Shown here: one piece after another, positions 35,025 to 43,707 of the stretch | How positions within the stretch are numbered: position 1 is the stretch's first letter | Layout: each line of letters begins with the position of its first letter | NCBI GenBank assembly: GCA_039714555.1 | Contig: JBDLJB010000003.1 | Location: forward strand, 62,001-126,000 | Direction: 5' to 3' | DNA: 64,000 nucleotides | Origin: Namhaeicola sp039714555 | GTDB taxonomy: Bacteria > Bacteroidota > Bacteroidia > Flavobacteriales > Flavobacteriaceae | The notes under the pieces: generated by a model | Told to the model about the DNA's origin: nothing | The model's input: the letters and a program-made list of their open reading frames with translations, nothing else | The model's database searches: none | Program-made: the position numbers and the translations under genes

Positions 35025-38009
35025 TTATTGCTTTAGCTTCTCATCATCTGATTTGACAGTTGTATTATACATAATTGGAGATGCAACGAACAATGAAGAA
35101 TAAGTACCAACAATTACCCCAATGATCAAGGCGAACATAAATCCTTTTATTGAGTCACCTCCAAATAAAAAGATGGCAAGTAAAACAATCAAAGTAGTTA
35201 GCGATGTATTTACTGTTCTACCCAATGTGCTGCTCAAAGCACTATTTACAACTCTATAAAATGGCCATGAAGCATGTTTACTACTAAACTCTCTAATTCT
35301 ATCAAAAATTACCACGGTATCATTCAATGAGTAACCTACTACTGTAAGAATAGCAGCGATAAATGATTGGTCGATTTCCATGTCAAATGGTAATATTTTA
35401 TAGAAAAGTGAGAAAATTGATAATACAATCAATACATCGTGGAATACGGCAGCTACTGCACCCAAACTATATTGCCATTTTCTAAATCGCATTAAGATAT
35501 ATAAGAACACAACAATCAATGATCCCAAAATTGCCCAAACAGCGGCTTGTTTTATATCATCTGCAATAGTTGGACCAACTTTTATATACTGCATAATACC
35601 AACATTTAAGTTGTTATCTGCTCCTTTAAATTGATCGTATGTAATTGATTCGGGTATGTAAGATTGTAAACCACTATACAATAAATTTTGAATTTCATCA
35701 TCAACGTTAAGTCCATTATCATCAATTTTGTACTTGGTTGTAATTTTTAATTGATTTGAATTACCAAATGTTTTAACAATAGGTAAACTTCCAAATTGAT
35801 CTTTCAATTTATTTGCAATTTCGGGAGGATTGATTTCTTTATCAAATCTTACAGTATAAGTTCTTCCTCCTTTAAAATCAACACCATAATTTAAACCATT
35901 GGTTAAAAGGGAACCAATACCAATAACAATAATAATTCCTGAAATGATTAATGCTATTTTTCTCTTTTTCAAGAAATCAATATTGATATCTTTAAACCAG
36001 TTTTTGGTAATATTGGTATTAAAAGTTAATTTTTTGCCATTATTTATATACCATTCTATTAATAAACGTGTAATGAATATTGCTGAAAACAAAGAAGTAA
36101 CAATACCAATCATTAATGTAGTAGCAAAACCTTTAACGGGTCCTGTACCAAAAATATAAAGAATAATACCGGTTAACAAAGTGGTAATATTTGCATCTAA
36201 AATTGATGATAAAGCACCGCTAAAACCATCATTTACAGATTCTTTTAAACCTTTACCTTTATGAAGCTCTTCTTTTATTCTTTCATAGATCAGCACATTG
36301 GCATCAACCGACATACCGATTGTTAGAACGATACCTGCAATACCGGGTAATGTTAATACAGCACCAAATGCTGCTAATGTACCAAAGATAAATACAATAT
36401 TTAAAGTTAAAGCAACATCAGAAAAAATACCGGCTTTTCCATAATAGAAGATCATCCAAGTAAATATCAATAATAAAGCAATGATAAATGAAATTGAACC
36501 ACTGTCAATTGCTTCCTGACCTAAAGAAGGTCCAACAACATCTGACTGAATAATTCTGGCTGCAGCAGGTAATTTACCCGATTTTAAAGCATTGGCTAAA
36601 TCTTGTGCTTCTTCAATTGTAAATTGACCAGAAATAGAAGTTCTACCATGGGTAATTGCATCATTAACTCTAGGTGCAGAATATACATAATCATCTAAAA
36701 CAACTGCTACAAATTTCCCAACATTGGCAGTAGTCATCTTAGCCCATTGTTTTGTTCCTTTGGTATTCATTGACATACTTACTTCAGGATTTGCACCTAA
36801 TTGGTCAAATACCTGAGCAGCATCAGAGATCACATCACCTTGAATAGGTGCAATATCATCACGATTGGATTTGATAGCGTAAAGATTAATTCTGTCAGTA
36901 CCTGTAATTTGTTTAGCATCCCATAAGAATTTTGTATATTTCATATCAGCAGGCAATAAATTTCTTACCTCTTTCATGGCAAGGTATTTATTAACTGTTG
37001 CTGTATCAGATACGGTTGCTGAAGCGATTAACGAACTAATTTGATTTTGTGATTGCGGTATATTAGGAATTAATACCGAAAATAATGGATTAGCTGAATT
37101 AGGATCTATTGAGTCTTTTACTTCACCTAATAGGTCGTCAATTTCTTTTTCAGCAGAGATTGAATCTTTGTCAGTTCCATCTTCATCAACCTTTAAAATT
37201 TGTGCTAAAGTTGCATCAGAATTGTAAAAAAATTGGGCCATTTCCTGATTAGAATAAACTTCCCAAAATTGTAATTCAGCGGTGCTTTGTAATAATTTTC
37301 TAACACGATCAATATCTTTAGCACCTGGTAATTCAATTAAAATTCTACCAGATTCACCAGTACCTGCACGTTGAATATTAGGTTGAGTAACACCAAAACG
37401 GTCAATACGACTACGTAAAACTTCAAATGCAGTATTGATAGATCCATTAACTTCTTCTTGTAAAATTGGCTTAACTTCATCATCAACCATTTTGAAGTTG
37501 ATCTTATCTTTTAAAGATTTGTTACCAAAAATACTTGGATCACTTAGTTTAACAGTGCCCTTACTTACTTGTTCAAAAGCATCAAAAAACAATTGTAAAT
37601 AGTTTTTATCACTCTCTTTTTCAGCTTTTGTTGCAAGGTTTAAAGCCTCGTTAAAAACGGTATTTTTTGATTTATTCGATAGTCCTACTAAAATGTCTCT
37701 TACAGAAACTTCTAAAATAGCATTAATACCACCTTTTAAATCTAATCCAAGATTTATTTCTTTTTCTTTTAATTCATTGTATGTGAATTCTGTAAAACCT
37801 AAATCTAAAACCTGTGTATTTGCAACTGAATCTAAGAAATGTTTTTCAATTTCAGCCACTTCATCAACATCGTTTAATGTAGCTTTAGACTCAGCATAAA
37901 TTTCGGCATCTTTCTCTACATTTTTTGCAAACCATGTAAACGATAGTTGGTATAAACTAACTAAAGCAAACAAAATTGCAAATGTTCTAATAAGTCCTTT
38001 GTTTTGCAT
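35025..38009 (-). CDS. secDF: fused protein translocase subunits SecD-SecF
   Basis: A 994-residue inner-membrane protein that joins SecD and SecF, as usual in Bacteroidota. It uses the proton gradient to pull translocating proteins out of SecYEG. The SecD part begins with one TM helix, then L-G-L-D-L-K-G-G-I-N (about residues 89-98) and I-E-L-P-G-A-K-D. The first TM bundle (about 505-665) includes G-M-S-V-D-A-N-V-L-I-Y-E-R-I. SecF starts near 690, with Y-G-V-D-F-K-G-G-R-T and G-Y-S-L-N-D-T-V-V-I-F-D-R-I-R-E. Monocistronic with its own terminator. Confidence 0.96.
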   Translation of the reverse strand: MQNKGLIRTFAILFALVSLYQLSFTWFAKNVEKDAEIYAESKATLNDVDEVAEIEKHFLDSVANTQVLDLGFTEFTYNELKEKEINLGLDLKGGINAILEVSVRDILVGLSNKSKNTVFNEALNLATKAEKESDKNYLQLFFDAFEQVSKGTVKLSDPSIFGNKSLKDKINFKMVDDEVKPILQEEVNGSINTAFEVLRSRIDRFGVTQPNIQRAGTGESGRILIELPGAKDIDRVRKLLQSTAELQFWEVYSNQEMAQFFYNSDATLAQILKVDEDGTDKDSISAEKEIDDLLGEVKDSIDPNSANPLFSVLIPNIPQSQNQISSLIASATVSDTATVNKYLAMKEVRNLLPADMKYTKFLWDAKQITGTDRINLYAIKSNRDDIAPIQGDVISDAAQVFDQLGANPEVSMSMNTKGTKQWAKMTTANVGKFVAVVLDDYVYSAPRVNDAITHGRTSISGQFTIEEAQDLANALKSGKLPAAARIIQSDVVGPSLGQEAIDSGSISFIIALLLIFTWMIFYYGKAGIFSDVALTLNIVFIFGTLAAFGAVLTLPGIAGIVLTIGMSVDANVLIYERIKEELHKGKGLKESVNDGFSGALSSILDANITTLLTGIILYIFGTGPVKGFATTLMIGIVTSLFSAIFITRLLIEWYINNGKKLTFNTNITKNWFKDINIDFLKKRKIALIISGIIIVIGIGSLLTNGLNYGVDFKGGRTYTVRFDKEINPPEIANKLKDQFGSLPIVKTFGNSNQLKITTKYKIDDNGLNVDDEIQNLLYSGLQSYIPESITYDQFKGADNNLNVGIMQYIKVGPTIADDIKQAAVWAILGSLIVVFLYILMRFRKWQYSLGAVAAVFHDVLIVLSIFSLFYKILPFDMEIDQSFIAAILTVVGYSLNDTVVIFDRIREFSSKHASWPFYRVVNSALSSTLGRTVNTSLTTLIVLLAIFLFGGDSIKGFMFALIIGVIVGTYSSLFVASPIMYNTTVKSDDEKLKQ

Positions 38010-38053
38010 TCTATTTCAATTTTTTATGAATCATTATTTTAATATAAACGCGG

Positions 38054-38061
38054 CAAATATA
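38054..38061 (-). promoter_or_regulatory. secDF promoter -7 element
   Basis: TATATTTG on the minus strand (38061-38054) matches TANNTTTG, 45-52 bases upstream of the secDF ATG, with a TTTC 18 bases further upstream as a weak -33 box. Confidence 0.4.
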
Positions 38062-38171
38062 CTGAATTAATTTAGCTTTGAAAGAAAATTGTTGCGAATA
38101 TTTAGTAAGCGAATCTATAATAAAAATTGAGGTTTTTTTAGTAAATTAGCAAGAATTAAAAATTATATAAA

Positions 38172-39845
38172 ATGAAATATTTAAGTGATATAGAAATTGC
38201 TCAAAACACCAAGTTGCTTCACATAAAAAAAATTGCAAAAAAAATAAATGTACATGAAGATGATCTAGATCGTTATGGAAAATATAAAGCAAAATTACCA
38301 TTGCATCTTATTGATGAAGAAAAAATTACAAAAAACAATTTGATTTTAGTGACTGCTTTAACACCAACACCCGCAGGTGAGGGAAAAACCACTGTATCCA
38401 TTGGTTTGACAGAGGGTTTAAATAAAATTGGAAAAGAAGCAACTGTTGTTTTGCGAGAACCTTCTTTAGGTCCTGTTTTTGGTATTAAAGGTGGTGCAGC
38501 CGGAGGTGGATATTCACAAGTTATACCCATGGAAGATATCAATTTACATTTTACGGGTGATTTTAATGCGGTAGAAAAAGCCAATAATTTACTTTCAGCA
38601 TTGATTGATAATAATTTACAAAGTCCTTTTTCATTAAATATTGATCCTCGTACAATTTTATGGAAAAGAGTAATTGACATGAATGATAGGGCTTTACGAA
38701 ATATTACAATTGGATTGGGAGGTACTGCCAATGGAATTCCACGTGAAGATGGTTTTAATATTACACCGGCTTCTGAAGTTATGGCAATTTTGTGTATGGC
38801 TACCGGTTTTGATGATTTGAAAAAACGATTGGGAGATATTTTTATTGGATTCACATTTGATAAGAAGCCAATTTTTGCACGTGATTTAAAAGCTGAAAAT
38901 GCAATGGCAATACTGTTGAAAGATGCTATAAAACCTAATTTAGTTCAAACCTTAGAAGGAAACCCTGCTATTATTCATGGTGGACCATTTGCAAATATTG
39001 CTCAAGGTACCAACACTATTTTAGCAACTCAAATGGGTCTTTCATTATCAAATTATGTTGTAACAGAGGCAGGTTTTGGAGCTGATCTTGGGGCAGAAAA
39101 ATTTTTAAATATCAAATGTGTTGCTGCGGGATTAAATCCGAAAGCGGTTGTTTTAGTTGCAACTATAAGAGCATTGAGACATCATGGGGGAGCAACAAAA
39201 GAAGAATTGAATACACCAAATGCATCTTCTGTTGAAAAAGGATTTCCTAACTTAGAAAAGCACATTGAAAATATTAGAAAATTTAATATTGAACCTGTTG
39301 TTGCAATTAATGCTTTTACTAATGATACTGAAGAAGAAATTCAAGTTGTAAAAGATAAATGTGCAGCCTTAGGAGTGCATGCTGTTTTATCTGAAGGATG
39401 GGCAAAAGGTGGTGATGGTACAAAAGATCTTGCCAAAGCAGTAGTAGATATCGTTGAAAATAAAGCAAAACAATTTAAACCAATTTATGATTGGAAATCA
39501 TCAGTGGTAGAAAAAATTGAAACTATTGCAAAAGAAATTTACGGTGCTGATGGTGTTGATTTTGATAAAAAAGCTAAACTTAATTTAAAAAGAATAGAAA
39601 GATTAGGATATAATGATTTTGCTATATGTATGGCAAAAACGCAAAAATCATTTTCTGATAATGAAGCTTTAAGAGGTCGTCCTGAAGGGTTTATAGTTCA
39701 TGTAAGAGAAATTGAGATTGCGGCAGGAGCAGGGTTTATTATACCAATTTTAGGAAAAATGATGCGTATGCCTGGATTGCCAAGAGTACCAGCAAGTGAG
39801 CATATGTTTATTGATAAAGAAGGTAAGATTTCAGGATTGTCATAA
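38172..39845 (+). CDS. fhs: formate-tetrahydrofolate ligase
   Basis: A 557-residue FTHFS, ATP-dependent, making 10-formyl-THF from formate and THF for one-carbon metabolism. The nucleotide-binding segment T-P-T-P-A-G-E-G-K-T-T (about residues 63-73) is clear, with R-E-P-S-L-G-P-V-F-G-I-K-G-G-A-A-G-G-G-Y-S-Q, H-G-G-P-F-A-N-I-A and the C-terminal M-P-G-L-P-R-V-P-A. Full-length. Stands alone between divergent secDF and convergent mdh. Confidence 0.96.
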   Translation: MKYLSDIEIAQNTKLLHIKKIAKKINVHEDDLDRYGKYKAKLPLHLIDEEKITKNNLILVTALTPTPAGEGKTTVSIGLTEGLNKIGKEATVVLREPSLGPVFGIKGGAAGGGYSQVIPMEDINLHFTGDFNAVEKANNLLSALIDNNLQSPFSLNIDPRTILWKRVIDMNDRALRNITIGLGGTANGIPREDGFNITPASEVMAILCMATGFDDLKKRLGDIFIGFTFDKKPIFARDLKAENAMAILLKDAIKPNLVQTLEGNPAIIHGGPFANIAQGTNTILATQMGLSLSNYVVTEAGFGADLGAEKFLNIKCVAAGLNPKAVVLVATIRALRHHGGATKEELNTPNASSVEKGFPNLEKHIENIRKFNIEPVVAINAFTNDTEEEIQVVKDKCAALGVHAVLSEGWAKGGDGTKDLAKAVVDIVENKAKQFKPIYDWKSSVVEKIETIAKEIYGADGVDFDKKAKLNLKRIERLGYNDFAICMAKTQKSFSDNEALRGRPEGFIVHVREIEIAAGAGFIIPILGKMMRMPGLPRVPASEHMFIDKEGKISGLS

Positions 39846-39955
39846 AAAGCAATTAGGTATTAGTAAGAGATTTTCTTAAATCAATGAATTATAAATCATT
39901 AATTTATAAAACTTGAACTATATAGGTTTTTAGTTTTTAACTTATAACTCAAACT

Positions 39956-39983
39956 AAAAAATCCGCCAATTGGCGGATTTTTT
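39956..39983. terminator. bidirectional terminator between fhs and mdh
   Basis: AAAAAATCCGCC (39956-39967), loop AATT, GGCGGATTTTTT (39972-39983): a perfect 12-bp stem with A/T tracts on both sides. It lies 110 bases after fhs and 30 bases after the mdh stop on the other strand, and can serve both. Confidence 0.9.
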
Positions 39984-40013
39984 AATATTGTAATTATTAA
40001 AAAATTGTGCTAA

Positions 40014-40940
40014 CTAAACATCAAGTAAGCCATTTGTTTTTTTAACGGCAGCAGCACTTTCTTGTAATTTATTTTTTTCAGCATCTGTTAAGTCTAACTC
40101 AACTATCTTTTCGATACCATCTTTACCTATGATACAAGGTACACCTATAGAAATATCATCCAAATCATATTCTCCTTCTAATAAAGCAGAACAAGGGAAC
40201 ATTTTCTTTTGGTCACAAGCAATTGCTTGTACCATTGAAGAAACAGCAGCGCCGGGTGCATACCAGGCACTTGTACCCAATAACTTGGTTAATGTAGCAC
40301 CACCAACTTTAGTAGCTTCAACAACCTCATTTATTCTTTCATCTGATAAAAATTTATTTACAGGAATACTATTTCTAACAGCAAGTCTTGATAAAGGAAT
40401 CATACCAGTGTCGCTATGACCACCAATTACTATTCCGTTTACATCAGATGACGGGCATCCTAATGCTTCTGCCAAACGATATTTAAAACGTGCGCTATCT
40501 AGAGCTCCTCCCATACCAATGATACGATTTTTTGGCAAACCTAAAGCTTTGTGAGTTAAATAGGCCATCGTGTCCATTGGGTTACTTACTACGATAAAAA
40601 TTGCATTTGGTGAATGTTCTAAGACACTTTGTGTTACAGTTTTAACAATACCTGCATTGATACCAATTAATTCTTCTCTGGTCATACCAGGTTTACGTGG
40701 AATACCACTTGTAATTACAGCAATATCACTACCTGCTGTTTTTGAATAATCGTTTGTACATCCTGAGATTTTGGTGTCAAATCCGTTTAAAGATGCAGTT
40801 TGCATTAGATCCATTGCTTTACCTTCTGCATATCCTTCTTTGATATCGATCAAAACAACTTCAGAAGCAAAGTCTTTAATAGCAATGTACTCGGCACAAC
40901 TAGCTCCAACAGCTCCTGCACCTACTATGGTTACTTTCAT
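40014..40940 (-). CDS. mdh: malate dehydrogenase
   Basis: A 308-residue NAD-dependent malate dehydrogenase of the LDH-like type used in the TCA cycle. The Rossmann motif is G-A-G-A-V-G-A (about residues 7-13), then T-S-G-I-P-R-K-P-G-M-T-R-E-E (substrate loop with arginines), V-S-N-P-M-D and the catalytic His in I-G-G-H-S-D-T. Standard length. TATTTTTG at 40974-40967 on the minus strand could be its -7 promoter element. Confidence 0.95.
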   Translation of the reverse strand: MKVTIVGAGAVGASCAEYIAIKDFASEVVLIDIKEGYAEGKAMDLMQTASLNGFDTKISGCTNDYSKTAGSDIAVITSGIPRKPGMTREELIGINAGIVKTVTQSVLEHSPNAIFIVVSNPMDTMAYLTHKALGLPKNRIIGMGGALDSARFKYRLAEALGCPSSDVNGIVIGGHSDTGMIPLSRLAVRNSIPVNKFLSDERINEVVEATKVGGATLTKLLGTSAWYAPGAAVSSMVQAIACDQKKMFPCSALLEGEYDLDDISIGVPCIIGKDGIEKIVELDLTDAEKNKLQESAAAVKKTNGLLDV

Positions 40941-41058
40941 GAGTTTAAAAATTTATAATTATATAACAAAAATAGTTTAAAAAATGGAGAAATTAAGTAA
41001 CTATGGCTACTTGATTTTTAATAAATAAAAATAGTCCTTCATTATTTTTTTGATAGAT

Positions 41059-42996
41059 TTAAATATCAATATTTGCGTAAATAGCATGTTTTTCAATAAA
41101 TTCTCTACGAGGTGGGACATCATCTCCCATTAACATTGAAAATACCCTATCAGCTTCAGTTGCGTTATCAATTGTTACCTGACGCATTTTTCTGTGTTCA
41201 GGATTCATTGTGGTTTCCCAAAGTTGTTCTGCATTCATTTCACCAAGACCTTTATACCTCTGTATTGTACCTCCTCCATAACTTTCAATTAATTCATCAC
41301 GTTCCTTATCTTCCCATGCATAATCTTTTTTCGCGCCTTTTTTAACTAAATATAATGGTGGAGCAGCAATATAAATATTACCATTTTCAACCAATTCTCG
41401 CATATATCTAAAGAAGAAAGTTAAAATTAATGTTTCAATATGACTACCATCAACATCCGCGTCACACATAATGACAATTTTATGATACCTTAATTTACTC
41501 ATATTTAAGGCTCTAGGATCTTCTTCAGTACCAACTGTAACACCTAAGGCAGTGTACATGCTTTTGATTTCTTCATTTTCAAAGACCTTATGTTGCATGG
41601 CTTTTTCAACGTTTAAAATTTTACCTCGAAGCGGTAAAATTGCCTGATAATTTCGATCTCTACCTTGTTTTGCAGTACCTCCTGCCGAATCACCCTCAAC
41701 TAGGAATATTTCACAAAGTTCGGGGTCACTCCAAGCACAATCAGATAATTTTCCTGGTAAACCACCTCCAGACATCACTGTTTTACGTTGTACCATTTCA
41801 CGTGCTTTTGAAGCAGCATGACGTGCTTGTGCGGCAAGGATAACCTTTTGAACAATGATTTTTGCGTCGTCTGGGTTCTCTTCTAAAAAATTGGTAAGCA
41901 TTTCAGATACAGACTGACTTACAGCTGCACTTACTTCACGATTACCTAATTTAGTTTTGGTTTGACCTTCAAATTGTGGTTCTGCAACTTTAACAGAAAT
42001 GATTGCTGTTAATCCTTCACGAAAATCATCACCCGAAATATCAAATTTCAGTTTGCTTAACATTCCTGAATTTTCAGCATATTTTTTTAGAGTTTGGGTT
42101 AATCCTCTTCTAAATCCGGAAAGGTGAGTCCCGCCTTCATGCGTATTGATATTATTTACATAAGAATGTAAATTTTCGGTAAAAGATGTGTTATAAACCA
42201 TAGCAACCTCAACAGGAATTCCATTTTTTTCTCCTTCCATGCTGATAACATCTGAAGTTAATTGATCACGAGTTGCATCGAGATATCTAACAAATTCTTT
42301 TAAACCTTCATCACTGTAAAATTCTTCATGAATATAATTACCCTCATCGTCTTTCTCACGTTTATCAGTTACTGTAATTGTAACACCTTGATTAAGATAA
42401 GATAATTCGCGTAAGCGAGCTGCAAGTGTTTCGTAACTATAAACTATTTCAGCTTGAAAAATTTCATCATCTGCCCAAAAAGTAACTTCGGTACCTGATT
42501 CATTTGAATCACCAACTACTTTTACAGGATAAAGTGCTTTACCTCTTTCATATTCTTGTTGCCAAACTTTGCCTTCTCGATAAACAGTTGCCTTTAAAAG
42601 CTTTGATAAAGCATTTACAACAGAAACACCAACACCGTGTAAACCACCGGATACTTTATATGAATCTTTATCAAACTTCCCACCAGCCCCAATTTTGGTC
42701 ATTACAACTTCTAAAGCTGATACACCCTCCTTTTTATGAGTGCCAACAGGTATTCCTCTACCATTATCCTTTACTGTAATTGAATTATCTTCATTAATAG
42801 TCACATCAATTCTGTCACAATAATTGGCCATAGCCTCATCAATTGAATTGTCAACTACTTCGTATACCAAATGATGTAATCCTCTTGCGCTAATATCACC
42901 TATATACATCGATGGACGCATGCGTACATGTTCCATACCTTCCAACGCCTGAATACTATCAGCTGAATATTCATTTTTTTTTGTTTCTTCACTCAT
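41059..42996 (-). CDS. gyrB: DNA gyrase subunit B
   Basis: A 645-residue type IIA topoisomerase ATPase subunit. Seen are the GHKL ATPase motifs (E-V-V-D-N-S-I-D-E-A, D-N-G-R-G-I-P, G-L-H-G-V-G), the transducer domain, and the TOPRIM domain with E-G-D-S-A-G-G and D-A-D-V-D-G-S-H. The short 645-residue form without the proteobacterial insertion is usual for Bacteroidota. A -7 element TATATTTG lies at 43041-43034. Two candidate small-RNA units lie upstream. Confidence 0.96.
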   Translation of the reverse strand: MSEETKKNEYSADSIQALEGMEHVRMRPSMYIGDISARGLHHLVYEVVDNSIDEAMANYCDRIDVTINEDNSITVKDNGRGIPVGTHKKEGVSALEVVMTKIGAGGKFDKDSYKVSGGLHGVGVSVVNALSKLLKATVYREGKVWQQEYERGKALYPVKVVGDSNESGTEVTFWADDEIFQAEIVYSYETLAARLRELSYLNQGVTITVTDKREKDDEGNYIHEEFYSDEGLKEFVRYLDATRDQLTSDVISMEGEKNGIPVEVAMVYNTSFTENLHSYVNNINTHEGGTHLSGFRRGLTQTLKKYAENSGMLSKLKFDISGDDFREGLTAIISVKVAEPQFEGQTKTKLGNREVSAAVSQSVSEMLTNFLEENPDDAKIIVQKVILAAQARHAASKAREMVQRKTVMSGGGLPGKLSDCAWSDPELCEIFLVEGDSAGGTAKQGRDRNYQAILPLRGKILNVEKAMQHKVFENEEIKSMYTALGVTVGTEEDPRALNMSKLRYHKIVIMCDADVDGSHIETLILTFFFRYMRELVENGNIYIAAPPLYLVKKGAKKDYAWEDKERDELIESYGGGTIQRYKGLGEMNAEQLWETTMNPEHRKMRQVTIDNATEADRVFSMLMGDDVPPRREFIEKHAIYANIDI

Positions 42997-43033
42997 GTTT
43001 TAACAATAATATTTTTCGAATTTTATAAACGTA

Positions 43034-43041
43034 CAAATATA
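43034..43041 (-). promoter_or_regulatory. gyrB promoter -7 element
   Basis: TATATTTG on the minus strand (43041-43034) matches TANNTTTG, about 40 bases upstream of the gyrB ATG. The -33 region is not a good match. Confidence 0.4.
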
Positions 43042-43166
43042 ATAAAATCACTAATTTTAAGCGATTTTTTTAATAAAATAAAAGGTTAAGTTATCAACAT
43101 TTTGCCCTATAAATTTATAGCTGTTTTGATGATGGAATATTTTGATTTTTTGTGTAAGATTAAAAT

Positions 43167-43197
43167 AAAAAAAAGCTCAATATTTGAGCTTTTTTTT
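43167..43197 (-). terminator. terminator of small-RNA unit A
   Basis: A perfect 14-bp stem (43167-43180 with 43184-43197, loop TAT) flanked by eight A and eight T. It is symmetric, so it can act in both directions. No protein gene ends nearby on either strand: gyrB starts, rather than ends, 170 bases away. This suggests that a non-coding transcript ends here. Confidence 0.8.
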
Positions 43198-43330
43198 ATT
43201 TGCATGCAAACTCACTTTTTAATGCTTTTGCTTTAATGTAAAATCTGAAATAATATTTGTCCCCTCATTAAACAGATTTTATTTTGGTTTTAAATATTTT
43301 GTAGAAAAAAAACCAATTAAAATATTAATG
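43167..43330 (-). ncRNA. candidate small RNA, unit A (paralogue of unit B)
   Basis: In minus-strand reading, an upstream block at 43370-43346 shared with unit B is followed by TATATTTA (43338-43331) at the -7 position. The inferred RNA has a hairpin (TTGGTTTT/AAAACCAA, 43284-43291 with 43309-43316) and a second one (AAATCTG/CAGATTT, 43241-43247 with 43273-43279) whose loop holds UGAGGGGA (43267-43260). It then has a self-complementary TTTGCATGCAAA and the terminator at 43167-43197. Length about 160 nt. No ORF of useful length exists in it. Transcription and strand are inferred. Confidence 0.4.
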
Positions 43331-43380
43331 TAAATATAAATTTGAATTCTAAAGAAATTCTGAAGTTTTATAAAAAAATA

Positions 43381-43409
43381 GAAAAACCCGACTCATTTAA
43401 GAATCGGGT
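43381..43409 (-). terminator. terminator of small-RNA unit B
   Basis: ACCCGACTC (43386-43394) pairs with GAATCGGGT (43401-43409). The single imperfect position is C-A in plus-strand RNA but G-U in minus-strand RNA, and TTTTTC follows on the minus strand. Both facts favour minus-strand termination, 280 bases beyond the histidine kinase stop. Confidence 0.8.
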
Positions 43410-43613
43410 ATTTTCTGTGCAAATTAAAATAGCTTAATATTTCAATGTATTTGCTTATAAGATAATTTGTAATAATATTAATCCCCTCAGTCAATATTAT
43501 TAAAAACTATACTTAGTAGTTACTTTTGTAACTAATTATTTCAGGATTCATATTAAATATGAATTTTGAACTTTCTGAAATAAGTAAAAAAATGAATTAT
43601 ATTTCACTTGATT
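43381..43613 (-). ncRNA. candidate small RNA, unit B
   Basis: On the minus strand TACATTTG (43627-43620) is an exact TANNTTTG, so transcription could begin near 43613 and stop at the 43381-43409 terminator, about 230 nt. The transcript would fold into three hairpins: 43536-43544 with 43575-43583 (containing a nested ATTCATATT/AATATGAAT pair), AGTTAC/GTAACT (43518-43523 with 43528-43533), and AATAATATT/AATATTATT (43471-43479 with 43493-43501). The loop of the last exposes UGAGGGGA. The last hairpin and the promoter-side block are shared with unit A. Confidence 0.45.
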
Positions 43614-43673
43614 ACGGGACAAATGTATTTGTAGATTCTAAAGAGTTTCTGAAGTTTTAAACAATTTCTTTAT

Positions 43674-43707
43674 TTTTTCAATTTATTTTTAAAAATAAAT
43701 TGAAAAA
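43674..43707. repeat. perfect 34-bp AT-rich palindrome over the kinase stop codon
   Basis: TTTTTCAATTTATTTTT (43674-43690) is followed directly by its reverse complement (43691-43707), centred on the histidine kinase stop codon at 43689-43691. It therefore includes the last codons of the kinase (S-I-Y-F). It may serve as an mRNA 3' hairpin. Confidence 0.6.

Larger units (their letters stand above)
43346..43660. repeat. pair of diverged tandem units upstream of gyrB
   Basis: Two blocks are shared between unit A and unit B. One is about 25 bases at 43346-43370 and 43635-43659 (ATTCTAAAG then TTCTGAAGTTTTA). The other is about 45 bases at 43221-43267 and 43444-43489, both ending TCCCCTCA on the plus strand. 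Distances from AATG to TCCCC are 39 and 38 bases. The middles differ, unit B being about 67 bases longer. Confidence 0.6.

Noticed and set aside
38273..38854. 193-codon open frame antisense to fhs
   Set aside because: It lies entirely within the strongly conserved formate-THF ligase gene and its translation is Ser/Pro/Lys-rich low-complexity, as expected for a shadow frame.
43559..43660. 33-codon plus-strand ORF (starts M-N-F-E-L-S, ends S-K-E-F-L-K-F) in the gene-free interval
   Set aside because: Its C-terminal codons coincide with the block shared by the two tandem units, but copy A lacks a start and reads into the terminator. The same block is better explained as the promoter side of minus-strand units. 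It cannot be fully excluded as a remnant of a decayed gene.
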